Below are positions 27,298 through 36,517 of a stretch of 64,000 nt of DNA, piece by piece (the stretch's first letter is position 1; every line of letters starts with the position of its first letter). Under the pieces are notes generated by a model that ran no database searches, had not been told where the DNA came from, and saw nothing but the letters and a program-made list of their open reading frames with translations. The DNA lies in the NCBI RefSeq assembly GCF_900240285.1, contig NZ_OESS01000002.1, positions 868,001 to 932,000 of the forward strand, in the 5' to 3' direction. The position numbers and the translations under genes are program-made. The stretch comes from Halobacillus sp. Marseille-P3879 (lineage in GTDB: Bacteria > Bacillota > Bacilli > Bacillales > Halobacillaceae).

Positions 27298-28534
27298 TGT
27301 AATCATCAAGAAAATCTTTCTGAAAGCTGGTTGTTATTTTTGGTTCCTGAAAATCTTTTAATGAGCGGAATGTATCGTTCCCATATTTTTCTGTCAAACT
27401 TTCCATCACTTTATAAAGCTTTTCTTTACTTGCGTATTGTTCAAAACTAAAAAGGTCAAGCTGTTGGGTCGCCTCTGACTTCTCTGCTAATTCTTGTACC
27501 GTCACACCCAGCAGTCTAACAGGCTTCTGATTCCAATGCTCATCGAATAACTGCATAGCTATATAAAACAACTCATCTGACGATCCGATATATTCAAGCT
27601 GCTGTTTACTTCTTGTAATTGTTTTTCGATCATGGTAACGAATCGTAATCTGGACGTTTTTTGCGACCACACTTTTATTTCTCATTCTTAATTCTACTTT
27701 ATTAGTCAGCCGCCTGAATACTCTGCGGATTTCATTATCCTCCGTAGTATCTTCCGCAAGTGTAGTAGAAGTCCCAATACTCTTAAACTCATGAACAGCA
27801 TCAGGATCCACAGGACGTTCATCTATCCCATTCGCTCTATTTAGAAGTCTTTCCCCATTGACCCCGAGAAGCTGCTTTAATTCTACAGGTGAGTGACCAG
27901 CCAAATCCCCAATGGTATTGACTCTGATTTTTCTTAATTTCTCAGCAGTCTTTTCACCTACCCCATACATATTTTCAATTGGTAAAACCCATAGTCTCTC
28001 CGGCAGATCACGTTTGCGCAGGACTGTGATCCCCATTGGTTTTTTCATATCGGAAGCCATTTTGGCCAAAAATTTATTTGGTGCTATACCTATGCTGCAG
28101 GGTAAATCTAATTCGTCAATAATTCTTGACTGAATTCTTTCGGCAATTTCAAGAGGGGATCCCTGGTCTTCACATTCTGTAATATCAAGATACCCTTCAT
28201 CAATGGAAACCGGCTGAACGAGGTCAGTAACATCAGCGAGTATTTTGAACATTTCTTTAGAAGCAGTACGATAACGATCAAATGTAGGTCGCCTCACAAT
28301 TAAATTCGGACAGAGCCGCTTTGCTTCTCCAACCGGCATGGTTGTTTTTACACCGAATTTCCTTGCTTCATAGCTGCTGGTTACAACTATTCCTCTTCGC
28401 TCTTCAGGGTTCCCAGCAATAGCCAATGGTTTTCCTTTAAGCTCAGGGTGATATGCCATCTCAACCGAAGCATAGAAACTGTTCATATCGACGTGAAAAA
28501 TAACCCGCCCATTTTTTGGATACCACTTTGACAT
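27290..28534 (-). CDS. dinB: DNA polymerase IV (Y family)
   Basis: A 414-residue translesion polymerase. HVDMNSFYASVE (about 14-25) and SIDEGYLD (about 110-117) hold the catalytic acidic residues, followed by thumb and little-finger domains. QLDLFSF (about 375-381) is a consensus sliding-clamp binding motif. The place near yqjE-yqjD corresponds to polY1 (yqjH) of B. subtilis. A LexA-type box overlaps its promoter, pointing to SOS control. Confidence 0.92.
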   Translation of the reverse strand: MSKWYPKNGRVIFHVDMNSFYASVEMAYHPELKGKPLAIAGNPEERRGIVVTSSYEARKFGVKTTMPVGEAKRLCPNLIVRRPTFDRYRTASKEMFKILADVTDLVQPVSIDEGYLDITECEDQGSPLEIAERIQSRIIDELDLPCSIGIAPNKFLAKMASDMKKPMGITVLRKRDLPERLWVLPIENMYGVGEKTAEKLRKIRVNTIGDLAGHSPVELKQLLGVNGERLLNRANGIDERPVDPDAVHEFKSIGTSTTLAEDTTEDNEIRRVFRRLTNKVELRMRNKSVVAKNVQITIRYHDRKTITRSKQQLEYIGSSDELFYIAMQLFDEHWNQKPVRLLGVTVQELAEKSEATQQLDLFSFEQYASKEKLYKVMESLTEKYGNDTFRSLKDFQEPKITTSFQKDFLDDYKK

Positions 28535-28553
28535 CGTTACCCTTCCCTTTCTT

Positions 28554-28576
28554 CGAACGTTCGTTCTCTTATTGTA
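28554..28576 (-). promoter_or_regulatory. SOS (LexA/DinR) box and -10 element of dinB
   Basis: CGAACGTTCGTTCT (28554-28567) fits the Bacillus SOS box CGAAC-N4-GTTCG with one mismatch. TACAAT at 28576-28571 on the minus strand is a likely -10, so bound LexA would cover the start point. The ATG follows 20 bases later. Confidence 0.72.
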
Positions 28577-28659
28577 ACATAAGAACAGACACGTTTACTA
28601 CATGGCGTCCAGGGGTCTCGAGAACTTGATTGTTGGTCGCTGCGTGTTTAAACAGGTAC

Positions 28660-28700
28660 AAAAAAAGCTTGCAGAGTTAACAATGGTTTCTCTGCAAGCT
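28660..28700 (-). terminator. Terminator of the M20 peptidase yqjE
   Basis: AGCTTGCAGAG (28666-28676) pairs with CTCTGCAAGCT (28690-28700), followed on the minus strand by seven T. Shares its stem sequence with other terminators in this window. Confidence 0.9.
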
Positions 28701-28715
28701 GAACATGACTGTGAA

Positions 28716-29843
28716 TTACTGACTGGCAGCTTCTTCTATAATTGCGGTTACGAACTCAGCAACCTTTACTAATTCAGATACGGGTATTTTTTCATTAGTA
28801 GTATGAATTTCTTCATATCCCACTGCAAGGTTTACAGTAGGTATATCGAAACCTGCTATAATATTAGCATCACTGCCGCCGCCACTTGTTAACAGCTCGC
28901 TCTCCCGTCCTATTTTGGCTGCAGCTGCTCTTGCTACCTCTACAACCTGATCTCCTGCTTCATGCTTAAAGCCGGGATACATAACCTCGATGTTTAGATC
29001 AACTTCTCCTCCCATCTCTTCTGCAGTTTCGTTAAACGCTTTTTTCATTTTATCCACTTGCTTTTCCATTTTCTCTGGTATCAACGAGCGGGCTTCAGCA
29101 AGAATTTCCACGTAATCGCATACAATGTTTGTCTGTTTTCCGCCTTCGAACCTTCCGATGTTAGCTGTCGTTTCTTCATCGATTCGTCCAAGCGGCATTT
29201 TAGCAATCGCTTTAGAAGCAAGGGTAATCGCAGATACGCCTTTTTCAGGAGCTACCCCGGCGTGGGCAGTCTTTCCTTTCACCTTTGCTAGAATCTTTGC
29301 CTGGGTGGGAGCAGCTACAATGATGTTTCCTACCTTGCCGTCACTGTCAATAGCATAACCGTATTTCGCTTTTAAATGTTTAGATTCCAGCGCCTTCGCA
29401 CCAACAAGTCCGCTTTCTTCGCCTACCGTTATAATAAACTGCAGATCGCCATGCTCGATGTTCTGCTCTTTTAGACTGCGAACAGCTTCAATTATTGCTG
29501 CAATACCAGCTTTATCATCTGCGCCTAATATCGTCGTGCCGTCCGTTATTACATATCCATCTTTAACCTCAGGTTTAATGTCGTTTCCCGGAACCACAGT
29601 ATCCATATGGGAAGTAAAGTAAATAGGCTCTACATCACTTTTCGAACCTTTCAAATTACAAATTAAGTTCCCTGCACCATGGCCCGTTTTTTCCTTCGCT
29701 TCATCCTCTATAACTTCAAGACCTAATTCATTAAATTTCTTTTTAAGGACTTCTGCAATTTCAGCTTCAAATTTTGTTTCCGAATTTACTTGAACCAATT
29801 CTAGAAATTCATCCAGCAGCCGTTCTTTATTAATTGAGACCAT
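28716..29843 (-). CDS. yqjE: M20/M42-type peptidase, YqjE-like (PepT-like)
   Basis: A 375-residue zinc aminopeptidase/deacylase of the tripeptidase-T-like group. Metal ligands are visible in FTSHMDTVVPG (His about 78), LGADDKAGIAA (Asp about 110), VGEESGLVGA (Glu pair about 143), and a C-terminal His in IHTTNE. It probably cleaves small peptides in the cytoplasm. AAGGAGT precedes ATG 29843. It lies upstream of dinB and downstream of yqjD, as in B. subtilis. Confidence 0.86.
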   Translation of the reverse strand: MVSINKERLLDEFLELVQVNSETKFEAEIAEVLKKKFNELGLEVIEDEAKEKTGHGAGNLICNLKGSKSDVEPIYFTSHMDTVVPGNDIKPEVKDGYVITDGTTILGADDKAGIAAIIEAVRSLKEQNIEHGDLQFIITVGEESGLVGAKALESKHLKAKYGYAIDSDGKVGNIIVAAPTQAKILAKVKGKTAHAGVAPEKGVSAITLASKAIAKMPLGRIDEETTANIGRFEGGKQTNIVCDYVEILAEARSLIPEKMEKQVDKMKKAFNETAEEMGGEVDLNIEVMYPGFKHEAGDQVVEVARAAAAKIGRESELLTSGGGSDANIIAGFDIPTVNLAVGYEEIHTTNEKIPVSELVKVAEFVTAIIEEAASQ

Positions 29844-29910
29844 TACCTTAACTCCTTCCTATGTAACAAACTTCACTTTGTACGTTAGCCGAACAAGGCT
29901 GGCCTGTCAA

Positions 29911-31458
29911 TTAAAGCGGTATGTTACCATGTTTTTTATACGGACGCTCTTCTTGTTTGTTTTTCAGCATGTCCAACGCCTTTATTAACGTGATTCTCGT
30001 TTCTCGAGGATCGATGACATCATCAATCATCCCAAGGCCGGCAGCAACGTAAGGATTAGCAAACTTTTCACGGTATTCATTAATTTTGGATTGTCTTGTC
30101 TCTTCGGGTGAGTCGCTGTCGCGTATTTCTTTAGCAAAAATAATATTCGCTGCTCCTTCCGGCCCCATTACCGCAATCTCCGCATTAGGCCACGCGTACA
30201 CCAGGTCAGCCCCGATTGATTTACTGTTCAATGCCACATATGCTCCACCATAAGCCTTTCTGGTGATTACTGTTAACTTAGGAACAGTTGCTTCTGAGTA
30301 GGCATATAAAATCTTAGCACCGTGTCTTATAATCCCACCATGCTCTTGTTTGATTCCAGGGAAGAAGCCTGTCACATCTTCAAAAGTAATCAGAGGAATA
30401 TTAAAAGAATCACAAAAACGAATGAACCGAGCTGCCTTGTCACTTGAATCTATATCTAAACCGCCAGCCATATACTTTGGCTGGTTACAAACTAGCCCCA
30501 CAGGCTGACCTTTCAATCTGCCAAAACCAACTACTATATTTCTGGCGAAGTCTTTATGGATTTCAAAAAAACTATTTTCATCCACCACTTCATCAATAAT
30601 AGTTCTAACATCGTATGGACGTATCGGGTCAAATGGAATTTTGTCAGTTAAATCCGGACGGTAGTCATCCGACTCTTCTACTTCTGTTATGGGAGGCCGT
30701 TCCTTACTATTCTGAGGTAGATATTGCACTAGATTTCTTACAGTAGCTAAAGCTTCTGCTTCATTTCCTGCTTTAATATGGGCATTACCGCTTAACGTAT
30801 TATGAACGTCTGCCCCTCCTAAGTCTTCAGATGATATTTTTTCGCCTGTTACGGTTTCAATTACTTTAGGACCCGTAATAAACATTTGAGAAGATTTTTC
30901 AACCATAATGACAAAATCCGTAATAGCAGGCGAATAAACAGCTCCACCTGCACAAGGGCCCATTATAACGCTGATTTGGGGTATAACACCGGAGTAGATG
31001 GAATTTCGATAAAAAACCTGGCCATAGCCATCCAGGGAGGAAACCCCTTCCTGGATCCTAGCACCGCCGGAATCATTTAAGCCAATGAATGGAGTGCCAT
31101 TCTTTACTGCCAAATCCATAACTGCAGCAATTTTCTTCGCATGCATCTCTCCAAGGGCTCCCCCGAAAACTGTAAAATCCTGCGCAAATAAATAGATAGA
31201 TTTGCCATGGATCTTACCGTAGCCCGTGACAACACCTTCCCCAGGAGCCTCTTTCCCATTCATCCCAAAATCCTCATGACGGTGTTCGATAAAAGGATTT
31301 AATTCTACAAAAGAGCCATCATCTACAAGATAATCAATTCTCTCTCTGGCTGTCCACTTGCCTTTTTCGTGCTGTTTCGCAATCCGTTCATCTCCCCCGC
31401 CCAATTGAACTTGACGGCGTTTATCATAAAGCTCGTTAATCTTATCGTAGATGTCCAT
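29911..31458 (-). CDS. yqjD: Propionyl/acyl-CoA carboxylase, carboxyltransferase subunit
   Basis: A 515-residue carboxyltransferase beta subunit that moves the carboxyl group from biotin to an acyl-CoA, probably propionyl-CoA given the methylmalonyl-CoA genes beside it. Crotonase-type halves are clear: the GGALGEMHAKK, DSGGARIQEG and GPCAGGAVYSPA motifs in the N-domain, and QEHGGIIRHGAKILYAY and KAYGGAYVALNSK in the C-domain. ATG 31458 (or GTG just before) follows AGGAGG; the longer frame would run into the upstream gene. No biotin carboxylase subunit is in the window. Confidence 0.9.
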   Translation of the reverse strand: MDIYDKINELYDKRRQVQLGGGDERIAKQHEKGKWTARERIDYLVDDGSFVELNPFIEHRHEDFGMNGKEAPGEGVVTGYGKIHGKSIYLFAQDFTVFGGALGEMHAKKIAAVMDLAVKNGTPFIGLNDSGGARIQEGVSSLDGYGQVFYRNSIYSGVIPQISVIMGPCAGGAVYSPAITDFVIMVEKSSQMFITGPKVIETVTGEKISSEDLGGADVHNTLSGNAHIKAGNEAEALATVRNLVQYLPQNSKERPPITEVEESDDYRPDLTDKIPFDPIRPYDVRTIIDEVVDENSFFEIHKDFARNIVVGFGRLKGQPVGLVCNQPKYMAGGLDIDSSDKAARFIRFCDSFNIPLITFEDVTGFFPGIKQEHGGIIRHGAKILYAYSEATVPKLTVITRKAYGGAYVALNSKSIGADLVYAWPNAEIAVMGPEGAANIIFAKEIRDSDSPEETRQSKINEYREKFANPYVAAGLGMIDDVIDPRETRITLIKALDMLKNKQEERPYKKHGNIPL

Positions 31459-31463
31459 CACTA

Positions 31464-32276
31464 TCAGTCCTCCTGCTTTGGTTGACAAAGTTCATATAAA
31501 ACTCCATTCGCTGCTTTTGGATGGAGAAAAGCGATTTGAGTTTGATGAGCTCCCTCTTTAGGGGCATCATGGATTAATGAAATGCCTTCCTCTCTATATT
31601 GTTTCAATCTTTCATGAATATCATCCACCTCTAATGCGATGTGGTGGACGCCTTCACCCTTTTTTGTAATGTACTGGTGAATCGGTGAATCGTCGCTTGT
31701 AGGCTCCAGCAACTCAATCCTCGATTCACCTATAGTAAAGAACGCCACTTTAACTTTTTCGGATTTAACTTCTTCCACAGCTTCTAAAGTCAGCCCTAGC
31801 GTGTTTTGATAGAAAGGAAGCGTCATGTCTATACTCTGTACAGCGATTCCAATATGCGCCACCTTCTTAGGCGCTGCCCTTGTTTCATGATTCATCATTT
31901 GTTTAATATAAATGGCAATTGCCTCAGTAGGAGATCCGCTTGTGAATATTTTTGCTACACCTTTTTCCTCTAAAAAAGGGATATCCTCAGCAGGAATAAC
32001 ACCTCCGCCAATGACAGGTATGTCTTCCGCCTGTTCAGCGGCCAGTGCTTCTACTACTTTTGGAAATAATGACTTATGGGCGCCGGATAATGAAGAGAGG
32101 CCAACTACGTCAACATCTTCCTGAACAGCGGCTCTCGCGATTTGGACAGGAGACTGTCTCAAACCAGTATATATAACTTCCATCCCATGATCTCTTAATG
32201 CCTGTGCAATAATTAACGCTCCACGGTCATGCCCGTCCAGGCCTGGCTTGGCGATTAGTACGCGTATTGGTTTCAT
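31464..32276 (-). CDS. Fusion: methylmalonyl-CoA mutase B12 domain + methylmalonyl-CoA epimerase
   Basis: A 270-residue two-domain protein. Residues 1-130 are a cobalamin-binding domain with the B12 ligand motif DGHDRG (14-19), SLSGAH and GGGVIP, as in the small subunit of split methylmalonyl-CoA mutases. Residues 135-270 are a VOC-fold methylmalonyl-CoA epimerase (VAHIGIAVQSID, GVHHIALEVDDI, GVLYELCQP with the metal ligands). It starts 17 bases after the mutase large subunit and overlaps closely with the carboxyltransferase, so one transcript covers the pathway. B. subtilis YqjC resembles only the epimerase half. Confidence 0.88.
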   Translation of the reverse strand: MKPIRVLIAKPGLDGHDRGALIIAQALRDHGMEVIYTGLRQSPVQIARAAVQEDVDVVGLSSLSGAHKSLFPKVVEALAAEQAEDIPVIGGGVIPAEDIPFLEEKGVAKIFTSGSPTEAIAIYIKQMMNHETRAAPKKVAHIGIAVQSIDMTLPFYQNTLGLTLEAVEEVKSEKVKVAFFTIGESRIELLEPTSDDSPIHQYITKKGEGVHHIALEVDDIHERLKQYREEGISLIHDAPKEGAHQTQIAFLHPKAANGVLYELCQPKQED

Positions 32277-32293
32277 TGTAACGTCATCCTTTC

Positions 32294-33952
32294 CTACATG
32301 GCCGTATATTCTCCAAATTCATCTCTAAGAATGTTTGCAATTTCCCCGACTGTCGCATAAGCTTTCACTGCTGATACAATATGAGGCATAACGTTTTCAT
32401 TTGTCCTGGCTGCTATTCTTAAAGCCTTTAAGCAATCGTTTACTTTCTCCTCTTCACGGGATAATCTGACCTCTTTCGTACGTTGAATCTGGTTTTGCTC
32501 CAGCTGTTCGTCCACCTTTAATAAATCCGGATTGATTTCCTCTTCCAATTTGTACTCATTTAAGCCAACGATAATATCCTCTTTTGATTCAATACGTTTT
32601 TGGGCATCATAAGCTGTTTGATGAATTTCCCTCTGCATGTATCCTTCTTCAACGGCCTGCACAGCTCCGCCCATTTCTGAAATTCTTTGAAGATATTCAT
32701 TCACCTGCTCTTCGATTTGGTCTGTTAGCGCTTCCACATAATAAGAGCCGCCTAAAGGGTCAATCGTATCCGCTACTCCGCTTTCCTGCGCAATAATCTG
32801 TTGAGTTCTTAATGCAATACGCGCTGAATCTTCAGTGGGAAGCGCGAGAGCCTCATCCCTGGAATTAGTGTGCAGGCTTTGAGTCCCACCCATTACCGCC
32901 GCCAGTGCCTGGATGGTTACTCGCACAATATTATTATCGGGCTGCTGGGCTGTCAGGGTACTTCCTCCGGTTTGAGTATGAAACCTCATCTTCCAGCTTT
33001 TCGGATTCTCAGCCTTATAATGCTCCTTCATTATTCTGGCCCAGATTCTTCTCGCCGCACGAAATTTTGCAGCCTCTTCAAAAAACTGATTGTGAGCATT
33101 AAAGAAAAAAGCCAGTCTTGGTGCAAATTGATCAACCTTCAGCCCCGCTTCGATCGCGGCGTCAACGTAAGCCATTCCATTCGCAATTGTAAAGGCTGCC
33201 TCCTGTACTGCTGTCGACCCTGCTTCTCTAATGTGGTACCCTGAAATACTAATCGTATTGAACTTCGGCAGATTTTGCTGACAATAGGCAAAAATATCTG
33301 TGATTAACCTCATGGAAGGCTTAGGTGGATAAATGTATGTACCCCTTGCAATATATTCCTTTAAAATGTCATTTTGAATCGTCCCTGTCAGTGCCTCCGC
33401 TTTCACACCCTGCTTCTCACCGACAGCAATATACATTGCAAGCAGGATCGAAGCAGGAGCATTTATCGTCATAGAGGTACTTACTTCATTTAATGGAATC
33501 TGATCAAACAGAACTTCCATATCTTTCAAAGAATCAATCGCTACCCCTACTTTTCCAACTTCGCCCTCAGCCATAGGATCATCAGAGTCATATCCTATTT
33601 GAGTGGGAAGATCAAAAGCAACAGAAAGACCAGTCTGTCCTTGATCTAACAAATAACGAAATCTTTTATTTGTCTCACTTGCAGATCCAAATCCAGCGTA
33701 TTGACGCATGGTCCAGTAGCGGCTGCGATACATGGTAGGCTGGATGCCTCTAGTGTACGGATATTGGCCTGGATAGCCTAATTGCTTATCATATTGCTCT
33801 GTATTACTGTCTTCTGGTGTATATAAGGCATTAATATCAATATCGGAGCTTGTATGAAACTGTTTTTTGCGCTCAGGAAATCGCTGTGTAGTTTTTTGCA
33901 CATCCCTTTCCCATTTCTCCTTCTTATGCTGTGATTTTGATGTATCACCCAT
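32294..33952 (-). CDS. mcmA: Methylmalonyl-CoA mutase, large (catalytic) subunit
   Basis: A 552-residue catalytic subunit that isomerises methylmalonyl-CoA and succinyl-CoA. The TIM barrel is clear ([20 protein letters not shown] near 78-97, [24 protein letters not shown] near 350), and it ends without the B12 domain, which here is in the next gene. This is the split form known in archaea and some Firmicutes. AAAGGGGG precedes ATG 33952. With the carboxyltransferase and epimerase it forms the propionate-to-succinyl-CoA route. No MeaB-type chaperone gene is nearby. Confidence 0.93.
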   Translation of the reverse strand: MGDTSKSQHKKEKWERDVQKTTQRFPERKKQFHTSSDIDINALYTPEDSNTEQYDKQLGYPGQYPYTRGIQPTMYRSRYWTMRQYAGFGSASETNKRFRYLLDQGQTGLSVAFDLPTQIGYDSDDPMAEGEVGKVGVAIDSLKDMEVLFDQIPLNEVSTSMTINAPASILLAMYIAVGEKQGVKAEALTGTIQNDILKEYIARGTYIYPPKPSMRLITDIFAYCQQNLPKFNTISISGYHIREAGSTAVQEAAFTIANGMAYVDAAIEAGLKVDQFAPRLAFFFNAHNQFFEEAAKFRAARRIWARIMKEHYKAENPKSWKMRFHTQTGGSTLTAQQPDNNIVRVTIQALAAVMGGTQSLHTNSRDEALALPTEDSARIALRTQQIIAQESGVADTIDPLGGSYYVEALTDQIEEQVNEYLQRISEMGGAVQAVEEGYMQREIHQTAYDAQKRIESKEDIIVGLNEYKLEEEINPDLLKVDEQLEQNQIQRTKEVRLSREEEKVNDCLKALRIAARTNENVMPHIVSAVKAYATVGEIANILRDEFGEYTAM

Positions 33953-34124
33953 CTGTCTGCCCCCTTTAGTAATCCCCTACGTTAAGCATACCAGAATTAA
34001 AGCGCTTACGTTTCAAAAAATTAGTAGAATTCATAATACTATTTTAATTCATTTCTCGCCCTTGTCCAATTGTTTAATATCATTTAAAATGTTTGTAGTA
34101 GGAGACAAAGGAGGTTATAAAACC

Positions 34125-34256
34125 TTGGCTAATCAAAATCAACCCACAAAAAAGAAAAAGTCTAAACGAGAAAAACGCATGAAATTTATCATTTATTTGA
34201 TGATTCTGTCCATGTTTCTTTCTTCTCTTCTCGCCGGAGCTTCTTTCTTTTTATAA
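34125..34256 (+). CDS. prli42: Prli42-like membrane miniprotein
   Basis: A 43-residue protein starting at TTG 34125 behind AAAGGAGGT at nine-base spacing. It has a Lys/Arg-rich N-terminus (KKKKSKREKRMK) and one membrane helix (FIIYLMILSMFLSSLLAGAS, about 21-40). This is the layout and sequence style of Prli42, the miniprotein that anchors the stressosome to the membrane in Listeria. It is easily missed because of its size and TTG start. The assignment is from memory of the family and synteny, not a search. Confidence 0.72.
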   Translation: MANQNQPTKKKKSKREKRMKFIIYLMILSMFLSSLLAGASFFL

Positions 34257-34269
34257 TAATTGTTCTTTT

Positions 34270-34293
34270 AAGCCTGTACTGCAGGCTTTTTTA
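34270..34293 (+). terminator. Terminator of the Prli42-like gene
   Basis: AAGCCTG and CAGGCTT form a stem with a short loop, followed by six T, 13 bases after the stop codon. Confidence 0.88.
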
Positions 34294-34354
34294 TATAGCA
34301 TCTGAATTAAACTACGGTACTTCTTCTGCTTTTAACTGTTCCTTCTTTTACAAA

Positions 34355-34383
34355 CAAAAAACCGAGCATAATTTTGCCCGGCT
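34355..34383 (-). terminator. Terminator of the L,D-transpeptidase gene
   Basis: CCGAGCA (34362-34368) pairs with TGCCCGG (34375-34381) allowing one G-T pair; the minus strand continues with TTTTTTG. It overlaps the stop codon of the gene. Confidence 0.8.
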
Positions 34384-34898
34384 TAAATTCCCATCCATTT
34401 ATTTATGTGCTCTTTTTCCCAGTTTTCGTAAACCTTCTCGAAATCAGTATCTTCCTTCGTAATGACAATATCCGTCCCTTCTTCAACAATGGAATACAGC
34501 TTCTCTACTTGTTCATTTTCCATTCGGATGCACCCGGCTGACACTGCTTTCCCTATGGAAGAAGGATCATTTGTACCATGAACGCCGTAAATTCTTCCAT
34601 CCGTACCTTTCGCGTCAAAACCAATCCAGCGGCTCCCAAGGGGATTCTCGGGGTCACCACCCGGGATATCTTTCTTTCGATAATAAGGATCAATCGCTTT
34701 CACCCTGAATGTGAATTCCCCTTCAGGAGTAAGCTCTTCTGTTCTTCCAGTAGCTACTTGCGATTGAAAGACTTTCTCTCCATACTGATAAGCAGCAAGT
34801 TCATTATTTGATTTATTAACTATCACTAAAGTTTCATCCGTGACGGCGGGAGGGATAAATAAGACTGCCAATGCAAAAAACATATTAAGGAAAAGCAT
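34383..34898 (-). CDS. L,D-transpeptidase (YkuD family)
   Basis: A 171-residue exported protein: hydrophobic signal-like segment 1-19, then a YkuD domain. The signature VHGTNDPSSIGKAVSAGCIRM (about residues 116-136, His, Gly and nucleophilic Cys) is intact. Such enzymes form 3-3 peptidoglycan cross-links or act on spore cortex or cell wall. The domain starts directly after the signal, without a LysM module. AAAGGATG precedes ATG 34898. Confidence 0.88.
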   Translation of the reverse strand: MLFLNMFFALAVLFIPPAVTDETLVIVNKSNNELAAYQYGEKVFQSQVATGRTEELTPEGEFTFRVKAIDPYYRKKDIPGGDPENPLGSRWIGFDAKGTDGRIYGVHGTNDPSSIGKAVSAGCIRMENEQVEKLYSIVEEGTDIVITKEDTDFEKVYENWEKEHINKWMGI

Positions 34899-34942
34899 CG
34901 TTTGTTCATCCTTTTTTCAAAGTATGCCTCTCCGATTTAAGG

Positions 34943-35893
34943 TTATACATCGCTTTTCTTAAAGGAACGTTTAATAATGAGATACTGTTCGATCTCGTTT
35001 AACAGATGAAACAGACTTGCCCTTTTCTCAAATTCTTCTCTGGTTGCCGGTAAATCGTCCTCACGGAAGTCCTCACGCATTTCCTTTAATTTCTGCAAAT
35101 AAATAACGGCTGTATTGCCGGGATGAATTCCCTCCGATAACTCATCAAAAAACTTTGCAATGACTTGAGCATGCTTGTTGTCCCCCCAAAGTCTTGTAAC
35201 GAGTGGCAGCATACGCTCTAACAATTCAAATTGCTTCGTCCGCATATGGAAATAATGATAATATTTGTTGTGGGTGCGCAACAAATGATTCTCCACATCG
35301 CGGAATGATAAAGACTTTGCTTCTTCTAACAGTGCTGCTGTATCCGTAAGCTCCTTACCAGCCCAACCTTCATTTCCGTCACGGAGAAATCCGGCAATTT
35401 CTTTAAGGATCGTCGAGAAGTTCTCTTCCACTTCTGTTTGATAATTTTCAAGCTTTCCTTCTAAACTCGGCATATACAAATTGAGCAGCAATGCTGTACC
35501 GATCCCAACAATTATTAATAAAAATTCATTGAGAATGATACTCCATCCGATTGGTTCCGATATAAATAAATGAAGGATAATTACCGAGCTTGTTACAATA
35601 CCAGGAGTAATTTTCAGCCAGACGGTTGTTGGAATAAAGGCAAATAACATGAGTCCAATAGCTAATGGATTATATCCAATTAATTCAAAAAACAGAAAAG
35701 AAAAAACAATCGCAACCATACATGCTGAAAAGCGATGCCACGCCGATAATATCGAACGTTTTCTCGTTATTTGTATACACAATATTGTTAATATCCCTGC
35801 TGAAGCAAAATTTTCAAGCTCTAATAGCATTGCGATCCAAATCGCAACCGGCGTTCCTACTGCCGTTTTGATTGTGCGATAACCAATCTTCAC
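34943..35893 (-). CDS. yqjA: YqjA-like membrane protein (aromatic acid exporter/FUSC type)
   Basis: A protein of about 316 residues with an N-terminal block of about five membrane helices (about residues 5-150) and a soluble helical C-terminal domain, the half-size aromatic-acid-exporter (ArAE, DUF939) plan of B. subtilis YqjA. Transport function is unproven. I start at GTG 35893 because AAGGTGG lies upstream; TTG three bases earlier or ATG at 35920 are alternatives. Position between yqjC and yqiW is conserved. Confidence 0.78.
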   Translation of the reverse strand: MKIGYRTIKTAVGTPVAIWIAMLLELENFASAGILTILCIQITRKRSILSAWHRFSACMVAIVFSFLFFELIGYNPLAIGLMLFAFIPTTVWLKITPGIVTSSVIILHLFISEPIGWSIILNEFLLIIVGIGTALLLNLYMPSLEGKLENYQTEVEENFSTILKEIAGFLRDGNEGWAGKELTDTAALLEEAKSLSFRDVENHLLRTHNKYYHYFHMRTKQFELLERMLPLVTRLWGDNKHAQVIAKFFDELSEGIHPGNTAVIYLQKLKEMREDFREDDLPATREEFEKRASLFHLLNEIEQYLIIKRSFKKSDV

Positions 35894-35975
35894 CAATTCA
35901 TTCCACCTTAATTTAACCATTCTACAAAAAAGAGGACCTTTGCATAACAAAGATCCCCATTTCTGGTAGTGTTAC

Positions 35976-36407
35976 TTATACTTCTTCACAATATTCCTCA
36001 AACTGCCGTTGTAACTTTGCAATGACTTCCATCGGTTCAAATCCTTCAATATCATGTCGCTCTACCATTGTTTGAATCTTACCGTCCTTTAGTAAAGCAA
36101 AAGAAGGGGAGGAAGGAGGATATCCTTCGAAATACTCACGAGCTCTTTCTGTGGCTTCGCGATCCTGACCGGCAAACACAGTAACAAGCTGATCCGGGCG
36201 TTTATCGTAATGCACTGCATGAGAAGCAGCAGGGCGTGCCACCCCGCCAGCACAGCCACAGACTGAGTTAATCATGACCAGTGTTGTCCCATCTTTATTT
36301 AAAGCGGCATCCACTTCTTCTTTTGTAGTAAGTTCAGTGTAACCAGCCTCTGTAATTTCTTCACGGGCTTTCGTTACCACATCGTTCATAAAAATATTGA
36401 AATCCAT
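35976..36407 (-). CDS. brxB: Bacilliredoxin BrxB (YqiW)
   Basis: A 143-residue thioredoxin-fold protein with the CGC active site in SVCGCAGG (about 54-61). Bacilliredoxins remove bacillithiol from mixed disulfides on proteins after oxidative stress. Long matching stretches ([29 protein letters not shown]-like) make the YqiW assignment firm. ATG 36407 is the start closest to the family; an ATG three codons earlier overlaps the AAGGGG site. It follows the bkd operon as in B. subtilis. Confidence 0.93.
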   Translation of the reverse strand: MDFNIFMNDVVTKAREEITEAGYTELTTKEEVDAALNKDGTTLVMINSVCGCAGGVARPAASHAVHYDKRPDQLVTVFAGQDREATERAREYFEGYPPSSPSFALLKDGKIQTMVERHDIEGFEPMEVIAKLQRQFEEYCEEV

Positions 36408-36484
36408 ATAGATCATGGCCCCTTTTCTTAGTACTACACACAGTTTACCAATATTTAAGCAGCCTTTCAATTCAAAGAACATAA

Positions 36485-36511
36485 TAAAACCCCTGCATGA
36501 AGCAAGGGGTC
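36485..36511 (-). terminator. Terminator of the branched-chain 2-oxoacid operon
   Basis: GACCCCTTGC and GCAGGGGT form a stem with one bulge and small loop; on the minus strand TTTTATTAT follows. It starts right after the E2 stop codon and precedes brxB, so brxB may be mainly transcribed separately. Confidence 0.75.
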
Positions 36512-36517
36512 AAAATT

